Notes: generated by a model not told the origin, from the sequence alone. A stretch of DNA of 64,000 nucleotides from Streptomyces diacarni (GCF_003323715.1 NZ_QOIN01000048.1:620001-684000); one strand, 5' to 3'. Numbered from the stretch's first letter, positions 1 to 8,569 are shown. Made by a program: numbers and translations.

Positions 1-1062
1 CTGATCGAGGACAAGGTCACCTTCGAGGACCTGGGCCTGGTCGTGGTGGACGAGCAGCACAGGTTCGGTGTCGAGCAGCGCGACGCCCTGCGCTCCAAGG
101 GCAAGCAGCCGCCGCACCTGCTGGTGATGACGGCGACGCCCATCCCCAGGACGGTGGCCATGACCGTCTTCGGCGACCTGGAGACCTCCGTCCTCGATCA
201 GCTTCCGGCCGGACGCTCCCCGATCGCCACCCACGTCGTCCCCGCCAAGGACAAACCGCACTTCCTCTCGCGCGCCTGGGAGCGGGTGCGGGAGGAGGCC
301 GAGGCGGGGCACCAGACGTACGTCGTCTGCCCCCGCATCGGTGACGACGAGGACGGCAAGGCGCCGGGCGCCGGCAAGAAGCGCGTCGCCGAGCTGGAGG
401 AGGTCGACGACCCCGAGGCGGGGGAGGAGGGGGACGGCGAGGAGAAGCGGCCCCCGCTGGCCGTGCTCGACATCGCCGCGCAGCTCGCCACCGGGCCGCT
501 GGCCGGACTGCGCGTGGAGGCGCTGCACGGACGGATGCAGCCGGAGGCGAAGGACGACGTGATGCGGCGGTTCGCCGCCGGCGAGGTCGACGTGCTGGTG
601 GCCACGACCGTCATCGAGGTCGGTGTGAACGTGCCCAACGCCACCGGCATGGTCATCATGGACGCCGACCGTTTCGGCGTCTCGCAGCTTCACCAGCTGC
701 GCGGCCGCGTCGGACGCGGCGCGGCCCCCGGCCTGTGCCTGCTCGTCACCGACATGCCGCCCGAGAGCCCCGCGCGCACCCGGCTGGACGCCGTCGCCGC
801 CACCCTCGACGGCTTCGAGCTCTCCCGCATCGACCTCGAACAGCGCCGGGAGGGCGACGTGCTGGGGCAGGCGCAGTCCGGGGTGCGCTCCTCGCTGCGG
901 ATGCTCGCCGTCATCGACGACGAGGACGTCATCGCCGAGGCGCGCGACGAGGCGGCGCAACTGGTCGCCGACGATCCCGGCCTGGAGCGCCATCCGGAGC
1001 TGCGTACGGCACTGGCCGCGCTGCTGGACGCCGAACGTGAGGAGTACCTGGACAAGGGCTGA
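1..1062 (+). CDS. recG: ATP-dependent DNA helicase RecG, C-terminal half (5' end outside window)
   Basis: RecG remodels stalled replication forks and Holliday junctions using ATP. The frame is open from base 1 and gives about 353 residues, roughly the last half of a protein normally near 700 residues. It begins just before the DEQH Walker B box (about residue 17). It then shows MTATPIPRT (motif III), GRMQPEAKDDVMRRF and TTVIEVGVNVPNA (motif V), and QLRGRVGRG (motif VI, QxxGRxGR). Between motifs III and V there is an acidic, Lys-rich insertion (about residues 115-160) that I believe is common in actinobacterial RecG. The stop is at 1060-1062 and rsmD follows after 158 bases. Identification is firm; only the N-terminal wedge domain is out of view. 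Confidence 0.95.
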   Translation: MIEDKVTFEDLGLVVVDEQHRFGVEQRDALRSKGKQPPHLLVMTATPIPRTVAMTVFGDLETSVLDQLPAGRSPIATHVVPAKDKPHFLSRAWERVREEAEAGHQTYVVCPRIGDDEDGKAPGAGKKRVAELEEVDDPEAGEEGDGEEKRPPLAVLDIAAQLATGPLAGLRVEALHGRMQPEAKDDVMRRFAAGEVDVLVATTVIEVGVNVPNATGMVIMDADRFGVSQLHQLRGRVGRGAAPGLCLLVTDMPPESPARTRLDAVAATLDGFELSRIDLEQRREGDVLGQAQSGVRSSLRMLAVIDDEDVIAEARDEAAQLVADDPGLERHPELRTALAALLDAEREEYLDKG

Positions 1063-1220
1063 GCGCCCCGCGGGGATCCGGGCACGGGGGTGCCCGGTCG
1101 TCCGTCCTGCTGTCGCGGCTCTCGCGGGCGCCGGAGGACCTCCTCGCGCCGCGCCCGCCCGGTGCCGCGCGTGGGATCCTGGAGCCGAAGAGGACCCCAC
1201 CAGCGAAGGACCCGCCACCC

Positions 1221-1820
1221 ATGACCCGCGTCATCGCCGGAGCCGCCGGCGGCCGCCGGCTGACCGTGCCGCCGGGCACGGGCACCCGCCCGACCTCGGA
1301 CCGGGCCCGTGAGGGCCTGTTCTCCAGCTGGGAGGCCCAGTTGGGCGGCGCGGCCGCGTGGCGGGGGCTGCGGGTGCTGGACCTGTACGCGGGCTCCGGC
1401 GCGGTCGGTCTGGAAGCGCTCTCGCGCGGTGCGGCGCACGCGCTGCTGGTCGAGCCGGACGCCGGGGCGGTGCGCACGATCAGGCAGAACGTGCGCACGG
1501 TCGGGCTGCCGGGAGCCGAGGTGCGGCAGAGCAAGGCGGCCAGGACCGTGGCCCAGGAGCCGCCCGAGCACCCGTACGACCTGGTGTTCCTCGATCCGCC
1601 GTACGCGGTGACGGACGACGCTCTGGGGGAGATACTGCTCACACTCCGGGACGGACACTGGCTGGCCGAGGACGCGCTGGCCACCGTGGAGCGCAGCACA
1701 AGGGGCGGCGAATTCCGCTGGCCGGAGGGTTTCGAGGGGCTGCGGTCCCGTCGTTACGGCGAGGGAACGCTTTGGTACGGTCGCGCCGCCGCGCGGGAAG
1801 TTACCCGCGCGTCATGCTGA
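1221..1820 (+). CDS. rsmD: 16S rRNA (guanine966-N2)-methyltransferase
   Basis: RsmD methylates G966 of 16S rRNA during 30S assembly using S-adenosylmethionine. The 199-residue product has the family's usual length. It starts MTRVIAGAAGGRRL and carries the RPTSDRAREGLFS segment, the SAM-binding motif I LDLYAGSGAVGLEALSRGA (about 50-68) and the catalytic DPPY motif in VFLDPPYAV (about 120). The ATG at 1221 follows the purine-rich stretch AGCGAAGGA. coaD begins 53 bases after the stop; rsmD-coaD pairs are common in bacteria. Only the last residues (after about 185) look unconserved. Confidence 0.93.
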   Translation: MTRVIAGAAGGRRLTVPPGTGTRPTSDRAREGLFSSWEAQLGGAAAWRGLRVLDLYAGSGAVGLEALSRGAAHALLVEPDAGAVRTIRQNVRTVGLPGAEVRQSKAARTVAQEPPEHPYDLVFLDPPYAVTDDALGEILLTLRDGHWLAEDALATVERSTRGGEFRWPEGFEGLRSRRYGEGTLWYGRAAAREVTRASC

Positions 1821-1873
1821 GACCACCTGAAGCGGGACATGGGGCCCGCTGTGAGGAGAGCGAGGAAGTGCCC

Positions 1874-2353
1874 GTGCGCCGCGCCGTCTGTCCGGGGTCC
1901 TTCGACCCGATCACCAATGGCCACCTCGACATCATCGAGCGCGCTTCCCGGCTGTACGACACGGTCCATGTGGCCGTGATGATCAACAAGTCGAAGCAGG
2001 GCCTCTTCACCGTCGAGGAGCGGATCGACCTGATCCAGCGGGTCACCGAGAGCTTCGGGAACGTGCGGGTGGAGGCGTTCCACGGGCTCCTCGTCGACTT
2101 CTGCAAGGACCGGGACATCCCCGCCATCGTCAAGGGGCTGCGCGCGGTCAGCGACTTCGACTACGAGTTGCAGATGGCGCAGATGAACAACGGCCTCTCC
2201 GGCGTCGAGACGCTCTTCGTGCCGACCAACCCGACCTACAGCTTCCTCTCCTCCAGCCTGGTCAAGGAGGTCGCCGCCTGGGGTGGCGACGTCTCGCACC
2301 TGGTGCCCGAGACCGTCCACGCGGTGCTGGCCGAGCGGCTGAGCAAGCGCTGA
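1874..2353 (+). CDS. coaD: Phosphopantetheine adenylyltransferase
   Basis: CoaD transfers AMP from ATP to 4'-phosphopantetheine, the penultimate step of coenzyme A synthesis. The 159-residue product is of family length. It shows PGSFDPITNGHLDII with the HxGH-type nucleotide site (about 8-20), KGLRAVSDFDYELQMAQMN (about 85-103) and the C-terminal PTYSFLSSSLVKEVA loop that corresponds to the ISSTxxR motif. The frame is open far upstream, so the start was chosen at GTG 1874, giving MRRAVCPGSF, with AGGA at 1864-1867. A second GTG at 1868 would add two residues. Confidence 0.94.
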   Translation: MRRAVCPGSFDPITNGHLDIIERASRLYDTVHVAVMINKSKQGLFTVEERIDLIQRVTESFGNVRVEAFHGLLVDFCKDRDIPAIVKGLRAVSDFDYELQMAQMNNGLSGVETLFVPTNPTYSFLSSSLVKEVAAWGGDVSHLVPETVHAVLAERLSKR

Positions 2354-2435
2354 GGTCCCTTGTGCGCGGGACGGAACCTGTGGAACCCGTGGAAGGGGTG
2401 ACGAGTCGGCGCTGACGGGCCGTACAGTCACCACC

Positions 2436-3650
2436 GTGGACGTACAGCAGAAACTCGACGAGATCGTCGCGACCGTCGACGGCGCGCGCTCGATGCCCAT
2501 GTCCGCCTCGTGCGTGGTCAACCGGGCCGAACTCCTCTCCTTGCTGGAGGAGGTGCGCCAGGCGCTGCCGGGCTCGCTCGCCGAGGCCCGCGAGGTGCTC
2601 GGCGGCCGTGAGCAGGTGGTGGCCGGTGCCCGGCAGGAGGCGCAGCACATCATCGAGACGGCTCAGGCCGAGCGCGCCTCACTGGTGACCGGTACCGAGG
2701 TCGCCCGCCACGCCCAGCAGGAGGCGGACCGCATCCTGGCCGAGGCGCGCCGGGAGGCCGAGGAGATCCGCGTCGAGGCGGACGACTACGTCGACAGCAA
2801 GCTCGCCAACTTCGAGGTGGTCCTCTCCAAGACGATCGGCTCGGTCGACCGCGGCCGGGAGAAGCTGCTGGGCAGCGGCCCCGGCGCCGAGGAGTGGAGC
2901 GACCAGTACGCGCAGGACGCTCCCGAGCGCACCGCCGACCCGCACGAACTGCAACGCCGTGCGGACGACTACGTGCAGGCCCGGCTCGGTTCGGTCTCGG
3001 CGGTGCTCGGCAAGACGCTGGAGGCCGTCGGCCGCGGCCGCCTCAAGCTGCGCGGTCACGAGCCCGTCGACGAGCTGGCCGCCCACATGGCGGCGCAGGA
3101 CGGAGCGGAGGGCTACGCGGCGCACGCCAGTGACTCCGACTACCTGGCGGGCCTCGCCCACGCCGACCCGGTGGCCGCCGGGGGGCCCGCGCAGGGGAAC
3201 GCCCCGCTGCCGGGCCAGGACCCGGCACAGCAGCTGCACGAGGCGCAGCAGGCGCAGCAGATGCAGCAGATGCAGGGGGCGCAGGAGGTGCAGCCGCCGC
3301 AGCCCGCGCACCTGCCGCCGCAGCCGCAGTCCCCGCCGCCCGCCGCGGACCCGTACTACGTCCAGCAGCCGCAGCCGTCGCCCTATGACGGTGGCGTACC
3401 GCAGCACGACCCCTACGCCGCGTACGCCCAGCAGAACGCGTACTACCCGCAGCAGCAGGACCTCTACGGCTACGGACAGCAGCCTGACCCGTACTACGCG
3501 CAGCAGGTCCAGCAGCCCGCCTACTCGGCGCAGGCACAGCAGACGCACCCGCAGCAGGCGCAGCTGGACGAGACCAGCCTGTTCGACACGAGCATGATCG
3601 ACATCGAGCAGGTCAGGGCGTACGAGCAGCGGCACGGGCACGGCGGCTGA
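2436..3650 (+). CDS. Coiled-coil protein with Gln/Pro-rich tail, function unknown
   Basis: The function is not established. The 404-residue product has an N-terminal half (about 1-210) rich in Glu, Ala and Arg with heptad-like spacing, as in QEAQHIIETAQAERA and ADRILAEARREAEEI. This resembles ATP synthase b-subunit or DivIVA-like coiled coils. Two copies of a DDYV..KL or RL..VLxKT segment (about 115-135 and 180-200) suggest an internal duplication. From about residue 255 the sequence is low complexity (Gln, Pro, Tyr), encoded by runs of CAG. It ends with TSLFDTSMIDIEQVR..E, which looks conserved. The start is GTG 2436. A protein of this kind between coaD and the DUF177 gene is usual in Streptomyces; a structural role in growth or division is inference only. 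Confidence 0.75.
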   Translation: MDVQQKLDEIVATVDGARSMPMSASCVVNRAELLSLLEEVRQALPGSLAEAREVLGGREQVVAGARQEAQHIIETAQAERASLVTGTEVARHAQQEADRILAEARREAEEIRVEADDYVDSKLANFEVVLSKTIGSVDRGREKLLGSGPGAEEWSDQYAQDAPERTADPHELQRRADDYVQARLGSVSAVLGKTLEAVGRGRLKLRGHEPVDELAAHMAAQDGAEGYAAHASDSDYLAGLAHADPVAAGGPAQGNAPLPGQDPAQQLHEAQQAQQMQQMQGAQEVQPPQPAHLPPQPQSPPPAADPYYVQQPQPSPYDGGVPQHDPYAAYAQQNAYYPQQQDLYGYGQQPDPYYAQQVQQPAYSAQAQQTHPQQAQLDETSLFDTSMIDIEQVRAYEQRHGHGG

Positions 3651-3800
3651 TCCTGCCGCGCCGGTGCGGCACCGGCCCGTGACCGGGGGCGCCGGCGGAG
3701 TGAGGGCGCCGATTGGGTCATGGGGGAGCCGTCACGTATCCTGTCTCTTCGGCCGTGAGTACTCGCGCGGCCGCAGCCCCACCGTAGAAAGCAGGACGCC

Positions 3801-4424
3801 CTGAACACCCCCCTCGACGCCCGCTCCCCCCTCGTGTTCGACACACGCGAGCTGGGGCGACGTCCTGGTGCGATGAAGCGGCTGACCCGCGAGGTGGAGT
3901 CTCCCCGTGACCTGGGGGTCGAGTTCGTCAAGGTGCCCGACGGCGCCACGATCGAGCTCGATCTGAGGCTGGAGTCGGTCATGGAGGGGGTCCTCGTCAC
4001 GGGTACCGCCCGTGCGCCGTTGACGGGGGAGTGCGTAAGGTGTCTGGAGCCGCTCGACCAACGCGTCGAAGCGGACTTCCAGGAGATGTTCTCCTATCCC
4101 GACGCCGACGAACGGGGCCGCCCTGTGGCGGAACCCGGCGAGGACGACGAGGAGACGTATCTCCTCGAGGGCGACCTGTTCGACCTCGAACCCGTGCTGC
4201 GTGACGCGGTGGTGCTCGCACTGCCGTTGCAGCCGGTGTGCCGCGCGGACTGCCCCGGCCTGTGCCCCGACTGCGGGGCCAAGCTGGCGGACGAGCCCGA
4301 CCACCGGCACGACGATGCCGTCGACATCCGGTGGGCGGCACTGCAGGATCTCGCCGAGACCATGAAGGACGGCGAGCAGGACAACGAGCCCCGCACCGAC
4401 GGGGATGACTCACAGGAGAAGTAG
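3801..4424 (+). CDS. DUF177 (YceD) family protein, probable CTG start
   Basis: DUF177 proteins sit before rpmF in most bacteria and are linked to 23S rRNA or ribosome assembly; the exact role in actinobacteria is unclear. Marks are ESVMEGVLVTGTARAPLTGECVRCLEPL (about 55-82) and a C-terminal CRADCPGLCPDCGAKL cluster (about 145-160) that could bind zinc. The only standard start is GTG 3834, which has no ribosome-binding site and would cut off the conserved-looking LNTPLDARSPL. CTG 3801 has AGGA at 3793-3796 and an in-frame stop upstream at 3756, so CTG is taken as the start (207 residues). rpmF begins two bases after the stop. Confidence 0.8.
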   Translation: MNTPLDARSPLVFDTRELGRRPGAMKRLTREVESPRDLGVEFVKVPDGATIELDLRLESVMEGVLVTGTARAPLTGECVRCLEPLDQRVEADFQEMFSYPDADERGRPVAEPGEDDEETYLLEGDLFDLEPVLRDAVVLALPLQPVCRADCPGLCPDCGAKLADEPDHRHDDAVDIRWAALQDLAETMKDGEQDNEPRTDGDDSQEK

Positions 4425-4426
4425 CC

Positions 4427-4600
4427 GTGGCTGTTCCGAAGCGGAAGATGTCGCGCAGCAACACGCGCCACCGCCGGTCGCAGTGGAAGGCTGCGGTCCC
4501 GACCCTGGTGAAGTGCGAGCGCTGCCGCGAGCCCAAGCAGCAGCACATCGCGTGCCCGAGCTGCGGCACCTACAACAAGCGTCAGGTCCTCGAGGTCTGA
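4427..4600 (+). CDS. rpmF: 50S ribosomal protein L32, zinc-ribbon form
   Basis: This 57-residue gene is structural in the large subunit. The translation begins MAVPKRKMSRSNTRHRRSQWK, the standard L32 N-terminus. It carries two Cys pairs, CERC (about 30-33) and CPSC (about 43-46), so it is the zinc-binding (C+) form. The GTG at 4427 lies two bases after the DUF177 stop, and AGGAGAAG at 4414-4421 inside that gene's last codons serves as ribosome-binding site. The pair is translationally coupled and rnc follows seven bases later. Confidence 0.95.
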   Translation: MAVPKRKMSRSNTRHRRSQWKAAVPTLVKCERCREPKQQHIACPSCGTYNKRQVLEV

Positions 4601-4607
4601 TCGGCGG

Positions 4608-5552
4608 GTGACAGGCTTCATGTCCAACGCCGGTACTCCGAAGAACGCCGCTCCCGGCAGGGGAGGGGATTCCGCGGAGCTGGTGGACGCGGCCTCGTCC
4701 CACGCGGTTCTGGAAGGGCGGCTCGGCTACAAGCTGGAGTCCGCCCTTCTGGTGCGTGCGCTGACGCACCGCTCTTTCGCGTACGAGAACGGCGGGCTGC
4801 CCACCAACGAGCGTCTGGAGTTCCTCGGTGACTCGGTCCTCGGACTGGTCGTCACCGACACGCTCTACCGCATGCACCCCGACCTGCCGGAGGGCCAGCT
4901 CGCGAAGCTGCGTGCCGCGGTGGTCAACTCGCGCGCCCTGGCGGGCGTCGCCCGGGGTCTCGACCTCGGCGCCTTCATCCGTCTCGGCCGGGGCGAGGAG
5001 GGGACCGGCGGCCGCGACAAGGCCTCGATCCTCGCCGACACCCTGGAGGCGGTCATCGGTGCCGTCTACCTCGACCAGGAGCTGGAGGCGGCCTCCGAAC
5101 TGGTGCACCGCCTCTTCGATCCGCTGATCGAGCGCTCCTCGAACCTGGGCGCCGGCCTGGACTGGAAGACCAGCCTCCAGGAGCTGACGGCCGCCGAGGG
5201 CCTCGGCGTCCCCGAGTACCTGGTCTCCGAGACGGGCCCCGACCACGAGAAGACCTTCACGGCTGCTGCCCGCGTCGGTGGTGTCGCGTACGGCACCGGC
5301 ACAGGACGCAGCAAGAAGGAAGCCGAGCAGCAGGCGGCGGAGGCGGCCTGGCGCGCCATCTCGGCCCGCAGCGAGACCGGCGAGAGCGCAGCCGTCGCCG
5401 GCGCGGGCGCGGCCAAGCCGGTGAAGAGCACCGCGGACTCGGCGAAGTCCGCGGGCCCGTCCCTCGGGGGGCAGGCGGCGCAGGCCGATGGCAGCCCCGC
5501 GCCGGAGGGCCGGCGCGGCGAACCGAGCGAGGACACCACCGCGCCCCGCTGA
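4608..5552 (+). CDS. rnc: Ribonuclease III (AbsB-type)
   Basis: RNase III cleaves double-stranded RNA in rRNA maturation and mRNA turnover; in S. coelicolor the same gene (absB) is needed for antibiotic production. The 314-residue product has the signature NERLEFLGDSVL (about 68-79), HRSFAYENGG before it, and the second metal site DTLEAVIGAVYLD (about 145-157). A double-stranded RNA-binding domain (about 185-255) ends GRSKKEAEQQAAEAAW. An Ala/Ser/Gly-rich tail of about 55 residues follows. Start GTG 4608 has only a weak GGCGG before it; ATG 4620 is an alternative. It lies in one run with DUF177 and rpmF. Confidence 0.93.
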   Translation: MTGFMSNAGTPKNAAPGRGGDSAELVDAASSHAVLEGRLGYKLESALLVRALTHRSFAYENGGLPTNERLEFLGDSVLGLVVTDTLYRMHPDLPEGQLAKLRAAVVNSRALAGVARGLDLGAFIRLGRGEEGTGGRDKASILADTLEAVIGAVYLDQELEAASELVHRLFDPLIERSSNLGAGLDWKTSLQELTAAEGLGVPEYLVSETGPDHEKTFTAAARVGGVAYGTGTGRSKKEAEQQAAEAAWRAISARSETGESAAVAGAGAAKPVKSTADSAKSAGPSLGGQAAQADGSPAPEGRRGEPSEDTTAPR

Positions 5553-5612
5553 GGCCGCCGCGCGCGCCGGGCGCCCTCGCCCGGGCCGTGGACCGTGCCG
5601 CGAACCGTTTCA

Positions 5613-5642
5613 CACGGCCGCTCCCGACCGGGGGCGGCCGTG
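5613..5642 (+). terminator. Hairpin between rnc and mutM
   Basis: A perfect 9-bp stem CACGGCCGC/GCGGCCGTG (5613-5621 and 5634-5642) closes a 12-base loop. There is no T-run. It lies in the 146-base gap after rnc and may end or attenuate that transcript before mutM. Confidence 0.45.
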
Positions 5643-5698
5643 CGGTGTCGCCGCCCCCGCCACAGCGGGGCCCCACCGCCCGTACGCCTGGAGGAGCC

Positions 5699-6568
5699 GT
5701 GCCCGAACTGCCGGAAGTCGAGGTCGTCCGCCGCGGCCTGGAGCGCTGGGTCAGCGGCCGTACGGTCACGGCCGCCGAGATCCTCCACCCGCGTGCCATC
5801 CGACGCCACGTCGCGGGACCGCTGGACTTCGCCGGCCGGCTCGCCGGCCACCGCATCGGCGCGGCCATGCGGCGCGGGAAGTACCTGTGGCTGCCCGTCG
5901 ACGACGGGGCGCACGCCGTCCTCGCGCACCTCGGGATGAGCGGCCAGCTCCTCGTCCAGCCCGCCGCCGCCCCCGACGAGCGGCATCTGCGGGTCAGGCT
6001 CACGTTCGAGGACGCGGACGGGGGCGAGCTGCGCTTCGTCGACCAGCGCACCTTCGGCGGGCTCTCGCTGCACCCGGCGTCCGCTGACGGGCTCCCGGAC
6101 GTGATAGCCCACATCGCCCGCGACCCGCTCGATCCGGAGTTCGACCAAGACGCCTTCCACGCCGCCCTGCGCCGCCGCCGTACGACGATCAAGCGAGCCC
6201 TGCTCGACCAGTCCCTGATCAGCGGCGTCGGCAACATCTACGCCGACGAGGCGCTGTGGCGCGCACGGCTGCACTACGACCGGCCCACCGCCACCCTGAC
6301 GCGGACGCAGACCACCGAACTGGTGGCGCACGTCCATGACGTCATGACGGCCGCGCTGGCCGCGGGCGGCACCAGCTTCGACAGCCTCTACGTGAACGTC
6401 AACGGGCAGTCCGGCTACTTCGAGCGCTCCCTGGACGCCTACGGACGCCAGGACGAACCCTGCCGCCGCTGCGGCACCCCGATGCGCCGCAGCGCCTGGA
6501 TGAACCGCTCCAGCTATTTCTGCCCGCGCTGCCAGCGGGCACCGCGCCCGCGGCCAGCCCGCACGTAG
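5699..6568 (+). CDS. mutM: Formamidopyrimidine-DNA glycosylase (Fpg)
   Basis: This bifunctional glycosylase/AP lyase removes 8-oxoguanine. After Met removal the product begins PELPEVE, giving the catalytic Pro-1 and Glu-2. It has the conserved Lys in RRGKYLWLPV (about 60), the H2TH segment SGVGNIYADEALW (about 180) and a C-terminal zinc finger CRRCG...YFCPRCQ (about 258-281). The length, 289 residues, is normal. The frame is open upstream, but GTG 5699 is fixed by GGAGGAG at 5690-5696 and by the need for the Pro. It converges on the minus-strand CAP gene, 39 bases away. Confidence 0.95.
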   Translation: MPELPEVEVVRRGLERWVSGRTVTAAEILHPRAIRRHVAGPLDFAGRLAGHRIGAAMRRGKYLWLPVDDGAHAVLAHLGMSGQLLVQPAAAPDERHLRVRLTFEDADGGELRFVDQRTFGGLSLHPASADGLPDVIAHIARDPLDPEFDQDAFHAALRRRRTTIKRALLDQSLISGVGNIYADEALWRARLHYDRPTATLTRTQTTELVAHVHDVMTAALAAGGTSFDSLYVNVNGQSGYFERSLDAYGRQDEPCRRCGTPMRRSAWMNRSSYFCPRCQRAPRPRPART

Positions 6569-6607
6569 CCGCCCAGGTCTGCCCGCGCGTAGCCGCCCGG
6601 CACCGGG

Positions 6608-7483
6608 TCAGAAGCCGAAGTCCTGGGTCCACCAGGGGCCGCCCTCGGCGAAGTGCGCGCCGACACCCAGCGTGCGGTAGTCGCAGTTGAGGATGTTCGC
6701 GCGGTGGCCCGGGCTGTTCATCCAGGAGTCCATCACCGAGCGCGCGTTCGCCTGACCGCGTGCGATGTTCTCGCCGCCCAGGTCGGTGACGCCCGCGGCC
6801 TCCGCGCGGTCCCAGGGGCTCTTGCCGTCGGGTGAGGTGTGCGAGAAGAAGCCGCGCCGTGCCATGTCGGCGCTGTAGCCGCCGGCGAGCGCGGCCAGGT
6901 CTCCGTCGGCTTTCACGGGCCGGCAGCCGGCCTTGGCGCGCTCCTGGTTGACCAGGGTGAGCACCTCCTGCTCGGCGGCGGACTCCTGGTCGGCCGCCGC
7001 CGTGCTCCCGCCCGCTGAACCGCTCCGCGCCGGGTCGTGGTCCCGCCCGTCGCGGGAGCCGCGCTCCTCGTCGCCGGGTGCTGCCGTGGGGCGGGAGGGG
7101 GAAGCCCCGGAGGGCGAGGACGAGGGTTCGTTCTTGCGGGAGTGCCGGCTTCCGGGAGCGGTCGTGCGCCGGTCGTCGCCTCCCGGGTCCGCGGTGGCGG
7201 TCACTTCGGCCGGGGCGCCGGACGTCGTGGGAGGCCCGGTCTCCTCGGGCTCCTCCTGGGCGCGGACGCGGTGATCCCCGGGTCCGTCGGGCGCGGGTAT
7301 CAGACCCGACGCCACGGCCACCGCCCCCATCGCCAGGGCCGCGGAGGCTCCCAGCAGCCCCGTCCGTACCGGGGCTGCGGTACGCCGGGGGCGCCTGCCG
7401 TGCCGCTGCCGGGTCGCGCCCCGGGCTGGGGCGTTCTCCTCCGGTGCGGGCGGGGTGGGGGTAGCGCGTCGATGGCGGCCCAT
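6608..7483 (-). CDS. CAP (SCP/PR1) domain protein, probably membrane-anchored or secreted
   Basis: CAP-domain proteins of bacteria are mostly extracellular; their activity is generally unknown. The 291-residue product has a basic N-terminus, a hydrophobic segment LLGASAALAMGAVAVASGL (about 45-65), then about 100 residues rich in Ser, Pro, Gly and Asp that look like an extracellular spacer. The CAP domain (about 165-291) has VLTLVNQERAKAG, FFSHTSPDGKSPWDR and GENIARGQ...MNSPGHRANIL, with the His and Glu residues of the CAP cavity. Start ATG 7483 was preferred over GTG 7498 because GAGGA lies eight bases before it. It ends convergently with mutM. Confidence 0.88.
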   Translation of the reverse strand: MGRHRRATPTPPAPEENAPARGATRQRHGRRPRRTAAPVRTGLLGASAALAMGAVAVASGLIPAPDGPGDHRVRAQEEPEETGPPTTSGAPAEVTATADPGGDDRRTTAPGSRHSRKNEPSSSPSGASPSRPTAAPGDEERGSRDGRDHDPARSGSAGGSTAAADQESAAEQEVLTLVNQERAKAGCRPVKADGDLAALAGGYSADMARRGFFSHTSPDGKSPWDRAEAAGVTDLGGENIARGQANARSVMDSWMNSPGHRANILNCDYRTLGVGAHFAEGGPWWTQDFGF

Positions 7484-7733
7484 CTGTGCTGTCCTCACGT
7501 TGCTCGGCGGTCACTGCGGCTCACTGTCTCCTCTCCCCTCGCCCGAAGTGTGCGGGGCGTGTGAAGAGAGTTGCCGGGCAATGTACGGCATCCGCACGGG
7601 GGTGGATGTGTCCGCTCGGGAATTGTCCGGATAGCGTGCACCCATGGTTGCCATCAACCCGACCGACGACAGCCCGGACGGACGGCTGCACGCACCGGGG
7701 AACGAGCCCGCGCGGGCGACGGAGCGTGACCGG

Positions 7734-8054
7734 ATGTCAGAGCAGGTGCCCGAGCAGCCGGGCGGGGCGCGTCCGCACGATCCCGCGCGCCTGACCGCGT
7801 GGGTACGCGGCGAGGTGCAGGGCGTCGGTTTCCGCTGGTTCACCCGCGCGGCGGCACTGCGCATCGGGAGGCTCGTCGGCTTCGCCCTCAACCTGGGCGA
7901 CGGGCGGGTCCAGATCGTGGCGGAGGGCACCCGCGCCGACTGCGAGCAGTTGCTGGAGTGGCTGCGGGGCGGTGACACGCCCGGACACGTGGACGGTGTG
8001 ACCGAGATCTGGGACACACCCCGCGGGGGGTACCGCGGCTTCGCGATCCGGTGA
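7734..8054 (+). CDS. acyP: Acylphosphatase
   Basis: Acylphosphatase hydrolyses carboxyl-phosphate bonds such as those in acetyl phosphate. The core (about 18-106) has WVRGEVQGVGFRWFTRAAA with the catalytic Arg, and LNLGDGRVQIVAEG with the catalytic Asn. In most family members this last stretch reads VRNLPDG, so ALNLGDG is a small departure. The start was set at ATG 7734 (GGAG at 7721-7724), giving 106 residues. ATG 7644 in the same frame would add 30 unconserved residues. Confidence 0.9.
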   Translation: MSEQVPEQPGGARPHDPARLTAWVRGEVQGVGFRWFTRAAALRIGRLVGFALNLGDGRVQIVAEGTRADCEQLLEWLRGGDTPGHVDGVTEIWDTPRGGYRGFAIR

Positions 8055-8365
8055 TCCACAACGGTTGCCATTCGGGCTGTGGCGTGCAAAGCTGCCGCAA
8101 CGAGTCAGCGCGGTGGATCTTCCTCCCAGCCCCCGAGGGCAGCCTGCTCCGGCGCCGGTCGCCGTCGAGTGGAGGCACACCCGGGGGTGCCACGTGTGAT
8201 CGTGTTGACCGTCAAACCTTTTGGTGAGACCCTGGAATCCCCGCGCACCTGAGCTGTTTGATCGAAGATTCTTCAGTAAAAGTCCAGAGCAGACCCTCAA
8301 CGGTGCGATTCCCTCACGACCCACCAGACTCACGGTCGGTCACTCAGTGTGGAGGACCATCCATC
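8055..8365 (+). promoter_or_regulatory. Untranslated region before the 67-residue protein gene
   Basis: This 311-base gap has no credible ORF and is less GC-rich than its surroundings, as expected of a promoter region. TTGACC at 8205-8210 is a possible -35 box without a clear -10. GGAAT (8234-8238) and GTT (8256-8258) are 17 bases apart, one short of the SigR spacing. GGAGG at 8351-8355 is the ribosome-binding site of the next gene. Promoter assignments here are guesses. Confidence 0.35.
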
Positions 8366-8569
8366 ATGGCAAAGGCGCTTCTCGGTCACGTCGGCGGCTC
8401 CGACCCCCGAGTGCTAGCCGAGATGCGACGGCTGCAGCAGCGTGTCCAGGACCTCGAATCCGAACTTGTACGGATGCAGGCCGAGAACGACGCTCTGTCC
8501 GCCGCCGCTCGGCATGACTCGGTGTTCGAAGACATCGACGTGACGACGGCCGAGCCCGCGCTCACCTGA
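8366..8569 (+). CDS. Small conserved coiled-coil protein, function unknown
   Basis: The 67-residue product starts MAKALLGHVGGSD. Its central helix (about 14-45), RVLAEMRRLQQRVQDLESEL, is predicted as a short coiled coil, followed by an acidic tail ending TAEPALT. The start ATG 8366 is set by GGAGG ten bases upstream. A strong terminator follows at 8623, so it is probably a one-gene unit. I recognise it as a type found before smc in Streptomyces but know no function for it. Confidence 0.8.
   Translation: MAKALLGHVGGSDPRVLAEMRRLQQRVQDLESELVRMQAENDALSAAARHDSVFEDIDVTTAEPALT

Noticed and set aside
690..1699. Long minus-strand frames across recG and rsmD
   Set aside because: They run antisense to recognised genes, are rich in Arg and Ser, and have no ribosome-binding sites; shadows of GC-rich coding DNA.
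7000..7280. Possible frameshift in the CAP protein because of its odd central sequence
   Set aside because: The Ser/Pro/Gly-rich linker is in frame from a good start to an intact CAP domain, so it is a spacer, not damage.
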